This document shows positions 23,592 through 35,963 of a stretch of 64,000 bases of DNA, in pieces. Made by a program: the position numbers and the translations under genes. Each line of letters begins with the position of its first letter. Positions within the stretch are counted from its first letter, which is position 1. This DNA comes from Actinernus sp. WN-2022 (taxonomy: Eukaryota; Cnidaria; Anthozoa; Actiniaria; Actinernidae), in assembly GCA_030867875.1 (NCBI GenBank), contig JAOWCC010000655.1:10562269-10626268 (forward strand). The letters are read 5' to 3'. Under the pieces are notes generated by a model. The model did not search any database and was not told where the DNA came from. It saw nothing but the letters and a program-made list of their open reading frames with translations.

Positions 23592-24518
23592 CTTGTATTA
23601 TCAATTAGAAAATATTCAAAACTTCTGTCACTGCTCAAATTAACCAAAAGTTGCTGAAATTATGCTAACTTTAGAAAACGTTGCTCAAAAGTTGCAGAGC
23701 ACAATCTGGATAGGATAGAAATTTGAAAATAGAATTATATTTCTCAGACATTTATGAATCTGAAAAAACAACATCAAAACGAGACTGTACGCAAGACTAC
23801 AAAATCCCATGTCTATAGATTCCATCCTTAATATCTTTTCGAGGATTTCATCCTATACTATTAGACCATATTACAACTATCCAAAAATGTTTATTTATAG
23901 GTTATTGTCATATTAGAGATCCCAGTTTACAGATCTAAAAATCATCGGATATTGTTATATAGTTGTTTTATCCTTATCCAATTTATGGTAACACTGCCGT
24001 TGGATGCCTAATGAATGAATAATAAAATACCAGGGAACAAGCCAGGCTGCACCGTTCCATCTTTAAAAATACATTTGTCCCTTGAAAAAATACAATAATG
24101 GTCAAATTGACCTGCTTTGGCTGCTTCCAAAGGAAATTAAATGCCAGTTCACTCGCAAAAGAGCCAAATTGTCCCTTCTGGCTCAATCCCTGAAATACGA
24201 TTACTGCTTACGCAAGTTTCAGATAAAACAAAAGGCTTTATTTTGTACACTAATTATAATTTACAAAAACAAAATGGACAAACTAAAGCTATCATGTAAT
24301 TTAAACCTCTTGAACAATAAAATGTCTACCCCCCATTTTAGGGTCAGTCACGTGTCACGTCATCGTGCAGAGATGCCATGTAGGTGCTCGCAGTGATTGG
24401 CACAGTTCGCCAGCTGATTGGATGAAAAAGCTGCGTACGTGTGGAGAACCCAGTTAAGTGTTCTTTTCACCAGTGACGTATCATTGCAGTCTTTAATTTT
24501 TTTAGCTTCGCACTCAAT
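23592..24518. other. Intergenic, nothing recognised
   Basis: AT-rich; open frames on both strands (for example 24082-24396) show no family features and are not conserved elsewhere in the window. Confidence 0.4.
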
Positions 24519-25050
24519 ACTACCGAAATCACTGAACTGTTGGCAACCCCAAAATAACGATCACTCGTTTGTCTACTTTCGATTCGCTCATGTGATCATT
24601 TGGAGCATTCCAAATGATCACGTGAGAATCAAAAGCAGTCAGGCATTCCAAATAACGATCGACCGTGTACAGGTAGGTGGCTCAACGAGATCGAGAACAG
24701 TTTCGTTTGCGTTCAAAACGCACTATCCGGATTCTTTAAAGTACCTGTTTGAAGCAGCAATAATGAAAGTCGAGTGTGTGATAGGAGATTACCAATCCTC
24801 TTATAGAGGGGTAATGGTATTGGAAGATAGATAGAAGAAATGTCCAAGGCTTGAACTTTCATTTACCTTCTTTCTGCAAAGACAGCTGTAAAATTGCAGT
24901 CAAATCTCTAAACGAAATGCGTGTGAAAACCTCTGCTATGGTTTAGTAGTCATGTCAAGTGATCATTTGGGGCGCCCCAAAGAGTCACGTGAGCGAATCG
25001 TTAGTAGTCAAACGATGGTTCGTTATTAGTTCAGTGATTTTGATAGTAAC
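24519..25050. repeat. Diverged inverted repeat with nested palindromes
   Basis: The left segment with AAATCACTGAACTG..TTCGATTCGCTCATGTGATC pairs with the right segment GTGAGCGAATCG..CAGTGATTT. Two perfect small palindromes centred on ATGATCATTTGG../CCAAATGATCA and GGGGCGCCCC occur. It is probably an old foldback element with later insertions. Confidence 0.45.
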
Positions 25051-25084
25051 GCAATCAAAAGAATTACATGTCACGCAATTTGAT

Positions 25085-25175
25085 GTACCTCTTTCAGTGA
25101 CGGCCACGTTGGTTGAAATAACAAAAGAAGTTGATGTGGAATATTTCGTTAATGTCCACCAACATGGCGCCATTG
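25085..25175. repeat. Dispersed CCAACATGGCG module
   Basis: The segment with AACAAAAGAAG..TTTCGTTAATGTCCACCAACATGGCG resembles 26335-26410. The latter is preceded by CAATCCCCAGAGATTCAAAT, which also occurs at 32260. These look like ends of one degenerate transposon family. Confidence 0.4.
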
Positions 25176-26143
25176 TCATATGAAAGCGGCGGCTCAATAC
25201 AGGAATGCTCCGACCTCTAATTGGCCAAGAATACAATTAATTTGCAGTGGCCGCTACACGACTGGAAATCATTTACATGGTTATAAAATTTAAAGTTGGA
25301 CGGAGCTTGAGCGACGATAGTAATTTAGCGTAGTTGTTGCGACGTCTGCTTTACGAACAGGAGAGCGGGGTTTCGAGTTCCAGAAAAGCTCTCAATTCGT
25401 TTTTCTTCCCCATTTTCTTGAGAACTCCTTTACCTGTGAACCCTAGCCACAAATTAGCCCTAAAACCTCGTCGTTTACCTGGAAACTTGTTTACTGACCG
25501 GTTAGGGTTCTTTTATGGTTCAGGATAGGGTTTTAGTAGGGTTATATTGTCAGAGGTTGGAAAATTCTTGTATTTATCCGCAAGTTCATATAAAGGCAAA
25601 TAACTAGTTTTTGTATGTGTTGAATTTTCTAACCCGATAAACCCTCATTAATCGGTGAACGTAACAGTCTCTACCAGACATGAGAGCTCGCACGGGACCG
25701 TGATACGAGACTGTAAAGGCAGATTCACGCTTGCGACGAACATACGCAAACGCACACTGTAATTCATGGTTAGTTAACCCCTTTTTACTGAGTAGAACAA
25801 AGCATTCATCCAACCCTAAAGTACAATCTGCGCTTGCGTGTGTTCTTTTGCTAATGTCGCAAGTGTGAATCAGCCTTAACCCTAAACAATATTAACAAGT
25901 GGAAATATTACCCATAGAAAATATGCGAAAAACGATTGCTTAATAATTATGTAATTCAAAATTTATCTTTGGCTTCTCGACTTGATTTGCAGATTTCATA
26001 CCGCGGATTCCTAATCTTTAGATAAGGAATTCCAATTCAATGTAATGCTTTTTATGTTGCTAGATGTAGGATTGGTTTAGAGTGGACCATTTTATCTGAG
26101 AGTTGGGTGATATATGGATCTGGCAGAGGAATATGCGTTTCAT

Positions 26144-26229
26144 TAGCTTGAAATACAGCGGCCACCTCAGCTTTATCCAAAGGTCCATTCCCTTGGAATG
26201 AGCTGACGAGGCGGTTGTATTTCAGGCTA
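26144..26229. mobile_element. 86-bp hairpin element with 9-bp target duplication
   Basis: TAGCTTGAAATACAGCGGCC at the left pairs with the right end GGCGGTTGTATTTCAGGCTA. The direct repeat GCGTTTCAT flanks it on both sides (26135-26143 and 26230-26238). The end resembles the 5732 element (TAGCCTGAATTTCAGCCGTC), so both are probably one MITE family. Confidence 0.6.
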
Positions 26230-26779
26230 GCGTTTCATTAAAAAAGGCCTGGAAGGTTAAAAGAAAACTCAAGGTCACTTATGTTAGTAAATCACGACGT
26301 GAAACCAATCCCCAGAGATTCAAATAACAAAGCCGTGGCGACCATGTTGGAGGAACTAACAAGAGAAGCTAACGAGGAATCTTTTGTCAACGTCCACCAA
26401 CATGGCGGCGACGACGTCACGTGCAACTCAGTAATAAAAAAAATTTACCACCCCCCCGAAAACCCAATGGTCCACTCTTTACCGGCCGCCGGTAATCTGC
26501 GAAGCCGTTCTAGAGTAATAGAAGCCACTACTAGTCCGTGTATTATGTTATTGCTGTAAAATGACTACTTAGTCTTTAATAATGATGAAATAGTTATTCC
26601 AACGGGCTAGCAGCCACTCAACATCCAGACCACGGCTACCGATACAAGTCAGTTCTTTTTCCGCCTGAAAACCAACGAAAAGTAGATAACACGGTTAGGG
26701 CTGGTGTCTAGATAGTCCAGTACGCATTTTTGCTGCGCAGCTCTGCATCATGCTGACAGTTTAATAGGAGATATTACAG

Positions 26780-27121
26780 TAGCGTCTACGAACAGTAGTT
26801 TCAGCGGTATTGACCCAAATGCCTCAGTTCGATGTAATGAATCACCTGTTTTTCGGCCATACCTACCCACCAAACCATTGCACTTAAGAGTGATTTTACT
26901 TAACCCGTGAAATAGATAGTAGGGTATTACATACTATTACACCCTAATTATTTTGTGTTTATCTTGATATTACACACTAACTAATAGTTTCTGTTTCAAG
27001 GGTCAAGTAAAATCTCTCTAAACAAGCACGACTAATTTAGATACAGTTTGAATAGCACTTCATTACATTGAAGTGAGGCGTTCGGTTCAATACCGCTGAA
27101 ACTGCTATTCGTAGACGAATA
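26780..27121. mobile_element. Foldback element
   Basis: TAGCGTCTACGAACAGTAGT plus TTCAGCGGTATTGA at the left pairs with the right end through TCAATACCGCTGAAAC and CGTAGACGAATA. Inner segments (GTGATTTTACTTAACCC and GGGTCAAGTAAAATC) pair as well, so nearly the whole element folds. Confidence 0.65.
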
Positions 27122-27128
27122 CCAGCCA

Positions 27129-27287
27129 TTGACCGATTTAGCTTGCACACTTGTTGTCCCAATTCAGGTCACCTAAGAGGAAATGTATTAATTTCTGTAA
27201 TTGGAAAACAAAGCACTGACTCCTCAGGAGAGGTGTCACGTGATCCGGCTGAATTGGGACAACAAATGTATAAGCTAAATCGGTCAA
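27129..27287. mobile_element. Foldback element
   Basis: TTGACCGATTTAGCTTGCAC plus ACTTGTTGTCCCAATTCA pairs with the right end TGAATTGGGACAACAAATG..GCTAAATCGGTCAA. About 38-bp arms, no clear target duplication. Confidence 0.65.
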
Positions 27288-28132
27288 CTCACTTTTCTTA
27301 CGTAACGACTATGTTGAGCCCAAGGGAAAAAAATGTTTCTCCGTCTAACCTCGTTCTAAAACTGCTCAGTGTGACGCTACATGTGGGAAATCTATTTTTC
27401 TAATCAACATGACCGCTACGTGAAAAGGGTCACCTAAACATACGAGATGGCCAAACTCTAAGGGGAGAAATCAAATACAAATCATGAAGAACTTTGTTAG
27501 CCTGTTGGACACGAAAATCAGCTCGCGCACTTACGAAATGCGAGTAAATTTTTAGAAATGCGAAAAGCTCATGACAACTCGCAACTTTTGCTAGTAGAAT
27601 ATTGTTTAAGCTATTTGTTGTTGCTGGTGGATCAGACCATATTGCTAATGCAACTAGCAACCGTTGCTAGGGGTATTTTCCTCTAATTTCAATCATTTTG
27701 CTAAGGTTGCATGCGCGAAGCTTCACAGTGCTAATCAAGCGAGGTATGAGATGATCAACAGAAATATATTATCCAAGGTGAGCATGGAGTCGCTCGACGC
27801 TGTACTTACTTAGGTACAGTATGCGAGTAGGCTGGCTCTAACCCTGGCTTGCCCTCTATAGCATACGAACACTGCAGATATAAGAAAAGAAAGCATTAGA
27901 AAACGAAAAGAACAACATCAAATACAGTACAGGCATGGAAAATATGGTAGTTTGGCAAGGTTTGATTGCTAAGAATAATCGTGTTGTTAAGTCAAATGAT
28001 TATGAATACTATTTCTTCAAACGAACAGTCGCAAAGAAGTAAATCGACAGCAATAGAAAGATAGCTTGAATTGGACGCCACACTGGTCACTAGTTCTGCT
28101 GATATAAAACACCAACTCGCTGTTAAATTCGA
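27288..28132. other. Intergenic, nothing recognised
   Basis: No supported gene. Short inverted AGTTGCGAGT/CTAGCAA-like pieces near 27580-27670 recall the 5936 foldback ends but are too degenerate to assign. Confidence 0.35.
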
Positions 28133-28298
28133 ACCATTTAGACTTCGAAGAACTATGGAAAAAGTAAAATTTGAGTAAATTTAGAGAACTTTACTACTCT
28201 GTAAAATGTTTATAAAAACTGTCTGTAAATTTGTTCACTCAAACAGTTTACTAACATTGTAGACTTTTTTACATAGTTCTTCAAAGTCAGCAAATGGT
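28133..28298. mobile_element. Foldback element
   Basis: ACCATTTAGACTTCGAAGAA plus CTATGGAAAAAGT pairs with the right end ACATAGTTCTTCAAAGTCAGCAAATGGT. Confidence 0.55.
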
Positions 28299-28460
28299 AC
28301 GACTATTCCAGCGACTAAACCTGTCTGTGTACACATGGTTAACACTACCTCGCACAGGTTAGTCACCGAAGCAAGGTTTTAAGCTCGTTTAGCGCCAGCC
28401 AACGGTGTGAACGCGTATATTACTTTAAAATACATATAAGGTCACTTTTTATATCGTTAA

Positions 28461-29389
28461 CCCTTTCACTACCGGACGTGTCTGAGCTCAATTGGTGAAA
28501 TCCTGAATGCTAACTCAACCCTCCCCCCTCAGTTCAAGTTTGGCTAGCCCGGGGTAGTCAAGCAGTGCTTACGTAAGCTAAGGGCTCAAGCTTTCCCACA
28601 ATGCCATTCGGAAGAATCCTGCATGCTCGTCGACGGAAGGATTGCTTCTCTTGTAGGGTTTTCAATGAAATCTGCCGTAAGAGAGCCAGAGGACATTATA
28701 AAGTCTGAGGACGGCTGAAATGTACTTGGCTTGCTTTTAGTAAGCTTTGTGAGTGGATTTCACTGGGTTTTTCTGTTGTGTTTCTGCTTTGAGACACATC
28801 AAAAAGTATTCAATGAAATCCTTGAATGTTAGGGTGTGTTTTTGCCACTTTAAGGCCTCGGCTTGTGTCAAAATCACCGCTCTTGGTTGTAGGGGCAAAG
28901 GACTTATCAACAAAAACCTACAGGAGTCCCAGAGGGGGGACCCCTGTTGATTTGTTGTCCATTACCCAGCATGCAAATGGAGGTGGGTGCAGGAAAACGT
29001 GGTGGAGAGAAATGCAGCGTTAAGAATAGCGTGGTTCACAGTCGCTTGGTGTGTTTTGAGGGGGGGGGGGGGGGGGGGGGGGGCTGGTGATTGGAGAAAT
29101 TCAAGGTACCTGTAACCACTGACTGCTGAGTTTGTTTGCTTTTGATTTCAAGTGCGAATGAGAAGTTTTTTTTGAACCAATTTTCAGCTCCTCAAAATTC
29201 GTGAAAATCGAAGAAACGTAAAAAGATCTCCAAATCAAATGAGTTTTACTCCAAAGCGACCCTGTTACAGCTGTGGCTTTGAAGTCATTCATTCCTTGAA
29301 GTAATCATCGAAACATCGTATTTTCAGCATGTCTACATTTCATGCAATACTTTTTTCCAGTTACATGCTCCGCTTTGGTAGTGAAAGGG
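28461..29389. mobile_element. 929-bp piggyBac-like non-autonomous element
   Basis: The ends CCCTTTCACTACC and GGTAGTGAAAGGG are perfect 13-bp inverted repeats, each abutting TTAA (28457-28460 and 29390-29393). TTAA target and CCC-starting ends are the piggyBac signature. It contains a 25-base G-run at about 29058 and no transposase. Confidence 0.75.
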
Positions 29390-29393
29390 TTAA

Positions 29394-30390
29394 TCTCGAT
29401 TCTACATCAAGTGAATAAGTGAGTAGTAGAATACTTCTTGATTTGAGTGCTGTGTCTATAAGTTATACAGGGTTTATATTTTGAATATGGTAATGCGTGA
29501 CGACAGACTGTCACGACAGTCACACAAGTCACACAACGCACCCGAGTTTCCACATCCGTCCAGCTGGACTCGCTGTCATCTATACTATCAGAGGCTCGGC
29601 GTTTCCTTGAAAGAAACAAGATGTCCAAAGAAATAATTAAAACCACAGATTGCTATTTCGTTACGGGCACAACTGTTCATGGATTTCTGGAGAGTATCAA
29701 CCAATCACAGGGCTCGCGTTTCGGCGCGAGAATTTGTCCATTAATTTTGAAAATATCCCACGAATTTCAGAGGCGTGTAAGCCAAGTCTCCCCTTCTATT
29801 CTCAAAACGAAAACTTGCCGATTTTAATTGAATTACTCGTGTGCGTTTTTCTGGTTGCCATTTTGGATTTTCCTCTCCACTTTTGAGACTGGACAATAGT
29901 GGTTAGAGGGGGGATCATTTTTTGATGAAGCACATGGTGAATAGTGCAGCCCTGTGGCCATTAGCCCTGTGCAAACACACGACATTGACGGTTTGAAGGG
30001 ATGCAAAAATGCTCTCCTCTCATTCCAAGGAGGCTATAATTGTCTCCCCTTCAAAATGGAATTCTCCTTTTCAGGAGAAGTGGGAGACATGCTCCCCCGA
30101 ATCTTAAAGTGAAAAGCGAGCACTGCAATCAGAATGCTGGTACTGTCTCTCACCTGTCGGAGCTGGTATTGTGTAACTCGACTTGTCGATCTTTTAAGGT
30201 TTCTACTCCTGTGAACTGGATGCTGTGTCCGCCGCCAGCGCTTCTGTACACCTCTCCCTGAACAACATCATCAGTAACAATGAGCAAGTTGTCAATGGAA
30301 GAACTTCTCTTTTTAAATCATCTCATTTTGGGTCAGGTTATTGGGGTGGTAACTAATAGATCAATCAAATCGTTTCTTTATCCTCGGATA
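29394..30390. other. Intergenic, nothing recognised
   Basis: Short reading frames occur (29621-29886, 30040-30261) without recognisable domains. A stretch near 30010-30100 has repeated CTCTCCT/TCTCCCC and mirrored AGGAG motifs. Confidence 0.35.
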
Positions 30391-30394
30391 TTAA

Positions 30395-30917
30395 AGTGCC
30401 AATGAAATAAAAAAATTGATCCCGTTTTAATTTAATTTAATTTAATTCTAGGTTTCTCTTAAGTCATTTTGTGCAAATAAACGTCAATATGGAGAGAGGG
30501 ACATTTTTCTTTCGTATCGAAGTCAGACGGAATTGACGGAATTGACGTCACAAGGTGTGCTCATTTATATTCGTCCCTATAAATACTACAAAATAAGTGC
30601 ATTTTGGCCAGTTTTCAATTGAAATATGTAATACTTTGAGAAACCTTGAAGATGGCCATATTTTTTTATAGAATCCTTGCAGTCGGCTTTGTGAATATAA
30701 ATGCGCAACCTAGTGACGTCACGCATATCACGCATGTCACGCATATCTTAACGGCGTAAAAATTGTCGCCAGATTTTGGCAATTCCGCCTCACTTCGATA
30801 CGAAATAAAGTTATGTTTGTGCTCTCCAAATTGATTTTTAATTGCACAAAATGGCTAAGGGAAGTCTATAATTTAATAAAATAAAATCGGGATCGATTTT
30901 TTCATTTCAAAGACACT
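30395..30917. mobile_element. TTAA-flanked foldback element, family AGTGCC
   Basis: Flanked by TTAA (30391-30394 and 30918-30921). The left end AGTGCCAATGAAATAAAAAA and the right end pair over about 250 bases, including TCATTTTGTGCAAAT and TTTCGTATCGAAG segments. Shares its end with the element at 52828. Confidence 0.7.
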
Positions 30918-30922
30918 TTAAG

Positions 30923-31066
30923 CAATTATTGATCGAGGCTGAGCAAAATATGATGAATTGTCTGTGGCGAGCTACCAGTTATTCACCGATGCCAAAGTCA
31001 CAGGCAAATAACTGGTAGCGCGATACAGACAATTAATCATATTTTGCGATTTCCAATAATTGTTTT
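30923..31066. mobile_element. Small foldback element
   Basis: CAAAATATGATGAATTGTCTG pairs with CAGACAATTAATCATATTTTG, and inside CTACCAGTTATT pairs with AATAACTGGTAG. It directly abuts the TTAA element. Confidence 0.55.
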
Positions 31067-31707
31067 ATTGTTCAGTAAACAATGTGTGTTTTTGCTAGTT
31101 TGGGCATCCAAAATGCTCGCAATTTTCCTCTAAACGCTCTGGAAACCGAGCTGCCATGTTGGGATTTGTTGTTGAACAGCACTGCGCATGCTCACAACAA
31201 TATCTGCAGCAAATGCTTATTTGCGCGCAATTCTGCAGGTGAATCAACCAATCAAAATTCGGGATACATAGGAACTGAATAATAATGAATGAATAATATT
31301 ATGCCTCTAGCAGATCGATTCGAGCATTCTCCACACACACTCCTTACCACATTCATATATTGTATGCACTCGACGCTAAACGAACAATGGTTCATGTCAC
31401 GAACAATTAAAGTACAGTAGAGATTGTTTCTAAAATCACTACATGTTAACCTCTCACATGCGTCCACCCTGAGGTTACAGGCAGTTGCTTAAGATTGTTT
31501 TAACTGTATAAGCTCAAGGCTTCTATCAGCTGATAATAGGCGAGAGGCGCAACAACCAATAGTGAATAACATCAAAATACAATCAGGCAACATCACGTTC
31601 CCCCAACCAGGAGATTATGCTTAAAGAGCCATTCTCAACAGTGACCTTCTCGTGTACGCCATTATCTCCTTCACGGAAAATGCTATCAAGCATTTTGAAT
31701 AGTTGGC
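31067..31707. other. Intergenic, nothing recognised
   Basis: No supported gene or repeat in this stretch. Confidence 0.35.
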
Positions 31708-31920
31708 AGTCCCACAGAACAATGGTGGTGTAATGAACAGTCCCACAGAACAATGGCGGCGTAATGAGCAGTCCCACAGAACAATGGCGGCGTAATGAGC
31801 AGTCCCACAGAACAATGGCGGGTAATGAGCAGTCCCACAGAACAATGGCTGCGTAATGAGCAGTCCCACAGAACAATGGTGGCGTAATGAGCAGTCCCAC
31901 AGAACAATGGCGGCGTAACG
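31708..31920. repeat. Minisatellite, 31-bp unit, about 7 copies
   Basis: Unit: TCCCACAGAACAATGGCGGC plus GTAATGAGCAG. Because 31 is not a multiple of three, the same peptide (FCGTAHYAAIVLWDC) appears in all three reverse frames; these are not genes. Confidence 0.9.
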
Positions 31921-32006
31921 AAATCACAGATAAATAGAGGCGCCCGAGGGATCACGATTGAGAGTGCCTCTAAGTATATATTACTAATTTCCGAGTGGAA
32001 ACACTC

Positions 32007-32241
32007 CAGTTTCGTATTCGAAAATTACCGCTGTATACAATGCAATGACTACAGACGCATGTAAGCAGGGTTAGCCTCATTCTGAAAATTTTAAACATTT
32101 TTAAATACCAAGGAGAATGTGAAAAACGCGAAACTACGACAATACAGTGTTGTGAATGTTTAACTTCAGAATGAGGCTAACCCTGCGTACATGCACCAGT
32201 AGTCATTCCATTCAGCGGTAATTTTCGAATACCAAACTGTC
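32007..32241. mobile_element. Foldback element
   Basis: Arms of about 80 bases: TTCGTATTCGAAAATTACCG, TGCAATGACTAC and GCAGGGTTAGCCTCATTCTGA at the left, with inverted complements at the right; short AT-rich loop. Confidence 0.65.
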
Positions 32242-32543
32242 GTATAGATGGTTTGCACTCAATCCCCAGAGATTCAAATGACAAAGGGCATGTCGGCCAT
32301 GTTAGTGTGCAGAAACACGCGACCGTCTCAGAGCACCTCTGGGATTTAGGTCCTAACAGACTTCCTAATCCCTGAAGAAGGAGTCTGTTAATCAGAAATA
32401 CACGCTTGGCAATTCAATTCTAATGCAGCCTTAATGTAAAAGTATTTTTCACATATTTTTACTCTAAATATTTTACTCTAATATAAATATTTTAGATAAA
32501 TAAAATAAAATGCAAAAGGGGGAGGGGGGGGGGGGGTAGGGTC

Positions 32544-33048
32544 GAGCGGATTGTGCTCCTAAAAGTGGCATATTATGCCGCTAGCACTGCTCCAAATTTT
32601 GTCGAATTATGCCCAAATTATGCCAAAGTTCAAAAATTATGCTCGAAGATTGCACAATTATGCTCACAAAAAACGTTTTTTCGAAGACGGCCGGCATTGT
32701 TGACGCCCCAGACATGTCCTAGACTTTTTAGTAGCAACGGCACAGAAACCAATCAGGCGTGACTGTTCCCACGTTCTGAACAAAAGACGGCTTTTTGGCT
32801 TTTTTCACGTTTAACGCACACTCGTTAAGTGAAATTCATGTATTTGCTTTGGAAAAATGTAGAATCTAAGCAAAATATACCAGCTAATAATTAGGAAAGG
32901 CACTATAAAAGCAGTAATAGCATTGCTTTTGGCTTTTAATGCTTCAAATTATGCTTCAATCTGGTAATTATGCTCGAGCAGTGCTTCTTTGAAAACTTAT
33001 GCTCGTTTGCTCCAATTATGCCAAAAATTATGCTAGCACAATCCGCTC
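32544..33048. mobile_element. DNA-transposon remnant rich in ATTATGC motifs
   Basis: Inverted ends GAGCGGATTGTGCT and AGCACAATCCGCTC (14 bp). Inside, many AATTATGC/GCATAATT-like words occur on both sides, e.g. AAATTATGCC and TTATGCTCG. No clear target duplication. A G-run precedes it (32521-32536). Confidence 0.6.
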
Positions 33049-33282
33049 AGGCCTAGGGGGGGGTAGAATGAACATCATTTAACCAATAATGATTACAGTT
33101 ATATACTAGCTTAAGACATATTTTTATACTCAATATTCAAAGAAACCATTTCCATAATATATTTTTCCCCTACATAACCCCCACATCATATGTTTTAACC
33201 TTCACATAATTTTCACATAATTTCCACATCAACTAATTAATAATGTCTCCACACATACCATTCAATCTTAAACATCATTTTA

Positions 33283-33988
33283 TAGATAGATAGATAGATA
33301 GATAGATAGATTGCCTTTATTTAAACACGATTATGATTAAAGCACAAGGCTTATGGGGTCGTGTGTCTACTACTAAGAATATATAACTGTACATCTATTT
33401 ACAATACTAAAAATTACTAAGAATACTTACAAATGTAATAACTGTAATAAGTAAATAAACTTCAAATTACTAAATTGAACTTACTAATAAATAATGATGC
33501 TAAGAGAGCTGCTAAAATGTTTTTTCTAAAAATACAATACATTCATACTAGGCCTCAGTTAATGAGTGGAATCACAAGTAAATGAAGGCATCACTCTTAA
33601 ATCTAGTAGAAGAGGCAGATGTAGTGTTAAACTTGAACTGTTCAAACACCGCTAATTTATTTAAACGACACTCAAGATCATTATGTCCTGCATATACTAT
33701 TGACTGATCACTAGAAATAACACTATTCCATAAAACCGATCCACTATACTGAACTGAATGTTGAAGGAATTTAGTATTAAAACGCGGTATTTCAAGGGAA
33801 TCCGCTACTCTTAGATTATAACGGCTAGTCCTCTTAATTAATATCTGATCGCATAAAAAATCTGGTAACCTAGCGTGGAATGCCTTGTGCATTGTTTTAA
33901 AACAATACAAGCTTATGATAAATACTGAGTGAATACCAACTGGCAAGCTGCAGAGCATCTGCGGAAGATGTGTCTCTGGGGAGATTGA
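33283..33988 (-). mobile_element. 5'-truncated CR1/L2-type LINE
   Basis: On the minus strand this is the end of a reverse-transcriptase ORF (about 128 codons, 33958-33572) with the pattern KTMHKAFHARLPDFLCDQI, RYNLRVADSLEIPRFNTKF, LWNSV and FKSDAFIYL typical of the CR1/L2 C-terminal region. A 3' UTR follows and the element ends in a (TATC)n microsatellite tail at 33283-33311. It is cut at its 5' side where block B-like sequence resumes (GAATTACTCTAT at 33992). Confidence 0.7.
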
Positions 33989-34264
33989 ATTACTCTATAT
34001 GGCTCTTCGAGACCTAACTCCAGCGTATGGGATGAACTGAGAGCTCGAAGACTCGCTCGAAGTCTCGCTCGTTCGTTTTCTCAAACTTCACAACGAGTGA
34101 ATTAATCTCGTACAAAACACTTCATATGCTGTTATCTGTTTATTATACATCATACGAGAATGATATGTTTGCTCCACATATGTTTGTTGTCGTTAACTTA
34201 CGATACTATAAAAAGTACTGAGACGGCTCAGTCGGAAATTACACTAAGTTTAGTCGATAAGAAG

Positions 34265-35746
34265 CTTTAGGACATGTATCGATCGATTGTGTTCTCCTTA
34301 TATGGTCTTTGGAAACAGCTGCATGTTTGGTTGGTTCCAAATAGCTTGCTTCAACTCCAGAAGCGATGGCCGCCATGTTGGCTCATGCTTTTGCTCCAAT
34401 CTCGTTCACAAATCTGGTTTGGTCTTACGCACTAAACGTGGCACTAAGCTAAGCATATATGTCGACGCTCCCTTATTGATCAAAGAACAAAGCTTCTTTC
34501 CCAAACATAAACAAAAGTTATTAGATAATGAGACTTAAAATACACTCTTTCAACGGAGCCTTCAAAACATTCAAAACGATGAATAGAGCCTTTCAAAAAA
34601 TAAAACAAAACGTCAAAAGTGATAAAAGAAAGTTGCGTGAATAATCACTTTGATTACTGAGTCATATCTCAATCGGTCATTACGGGATGGTTTTCAAACT
34701 TTTCAAACGAAAATGCATTAAAGCGCACAATGGAGATAAGAAAAGGTAAAATGGAAATAAAAAGGTAAATCCTCCGTGAGCACTGTACGATGTATTTAGC
34801 TAACTTACTAGAATCGATAGAATAAAAATAACCAAATAAAAAGAATTGAGATCGTAAAGCAAAGATTACAACTGGTTATAGCGCGTTAGGAAATCAATAT
34901 ACAAGTACCCACGCTGTCACTTTTATGTGACGATGTGAGAAAAAGATTTCGATGACATTTGGAAAGACATTTCAAGGCTACTAGTCGTCACCATTTTCTA
35001 ATATAAGGCAGTCAATATTTTCTTCGCTGTTTCCCTTCCACACGATCGCTTTCCTGTCGTTTTCAACCATTCGCACGAAAACGCTAAAAGCACACGAAAC
35101 GCACACATGCACACATGTAGATCAGATATTTAGATTGATATTACACGCGCGTTTTCGAAAACCTTCGTTCTTCCTGATAGGCCTCCGATATCTGATTCGG
35201 AAAGCGTTTTCATAAAGCTGCGCTTTCGATGGAAACGATTAACGCCTGTTCATCGCTTACGTGTGGACGGAGCGTGCCTCCGTTTTGATGCAAAAACGTA
35301 TACGGGTGGTCAGGTCCGGCCATAATTACTGTTGCCGATCTTCTGCCGGCCTGTGAAAAATCGTCTTAGGGACGGACCATTTGAAAATTGATTGGGGGGG
35401 GGAGGGCGTACCGCAAATCCCCCAAAAAAATTGAGCAAGCCGAATTTGCACAGAAAAAAGAGCGAACGAGCCGAAATCACCCCGGAAAAAAACGAGCAAG
35501 GGTGAAACTTTGTTCATTAGCTGAAACAGGTTCAGCCAATGTTTAGTATCTAGAACACAGGAAACCAGTGTTTTAGAGAGCAGTAAAATCTCAAACATTT
35601 GGGCTCGGGCCTTTGGCCCTCGCAATATTTCAATACATTCTGTTTTTTTCTTCCATACGCAGGACGGTATATTATCTAAGCTCATAATCAAAGGCACATT
35701 CCCATATAGGACAGATAATGCATTCGTGTACAAGAGATTAGTTATA
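34265..35746 (+). repeat. Dispersed block A, copy 3
   Basis: Close match to 834-2276, without the foldback insertion at 2276-2468. It is followed by block B, giving the order A-B-A upstream of FReD-2. Confidence 0.8.
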
Positions 35747-35930
35747 TAGTTATATATGCCAATGTTGAGCACTTTTTATTTTTTTGTTTTATTTGAGACT
35801 ACGGAACAATGCAATATGATGCACTACAATACAATATGATGCACGAATTAACAGTACAATTTTAAGTATCGATTGCATATTTTGTTAGTCAGTCACCGGA
35901 TATCGATATGTAGGCTTTTGTGCGCAATTA

Positions 35931-35963
<33 letters not shown>

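Noticed and set aside
31600..31930. Regularly spaced repeats suggestive of a CRISPR array
   Set aside because: Units are contiguous tandem repeats without unique spacers, in a eukaryotic context.
31583..31955. Three overlapping reverse frames with the same FCGTAHYAAIVLWDC peptide
   Set aside because: The 31-bp minisatellite puts the same sequence into all three frames; not genes.
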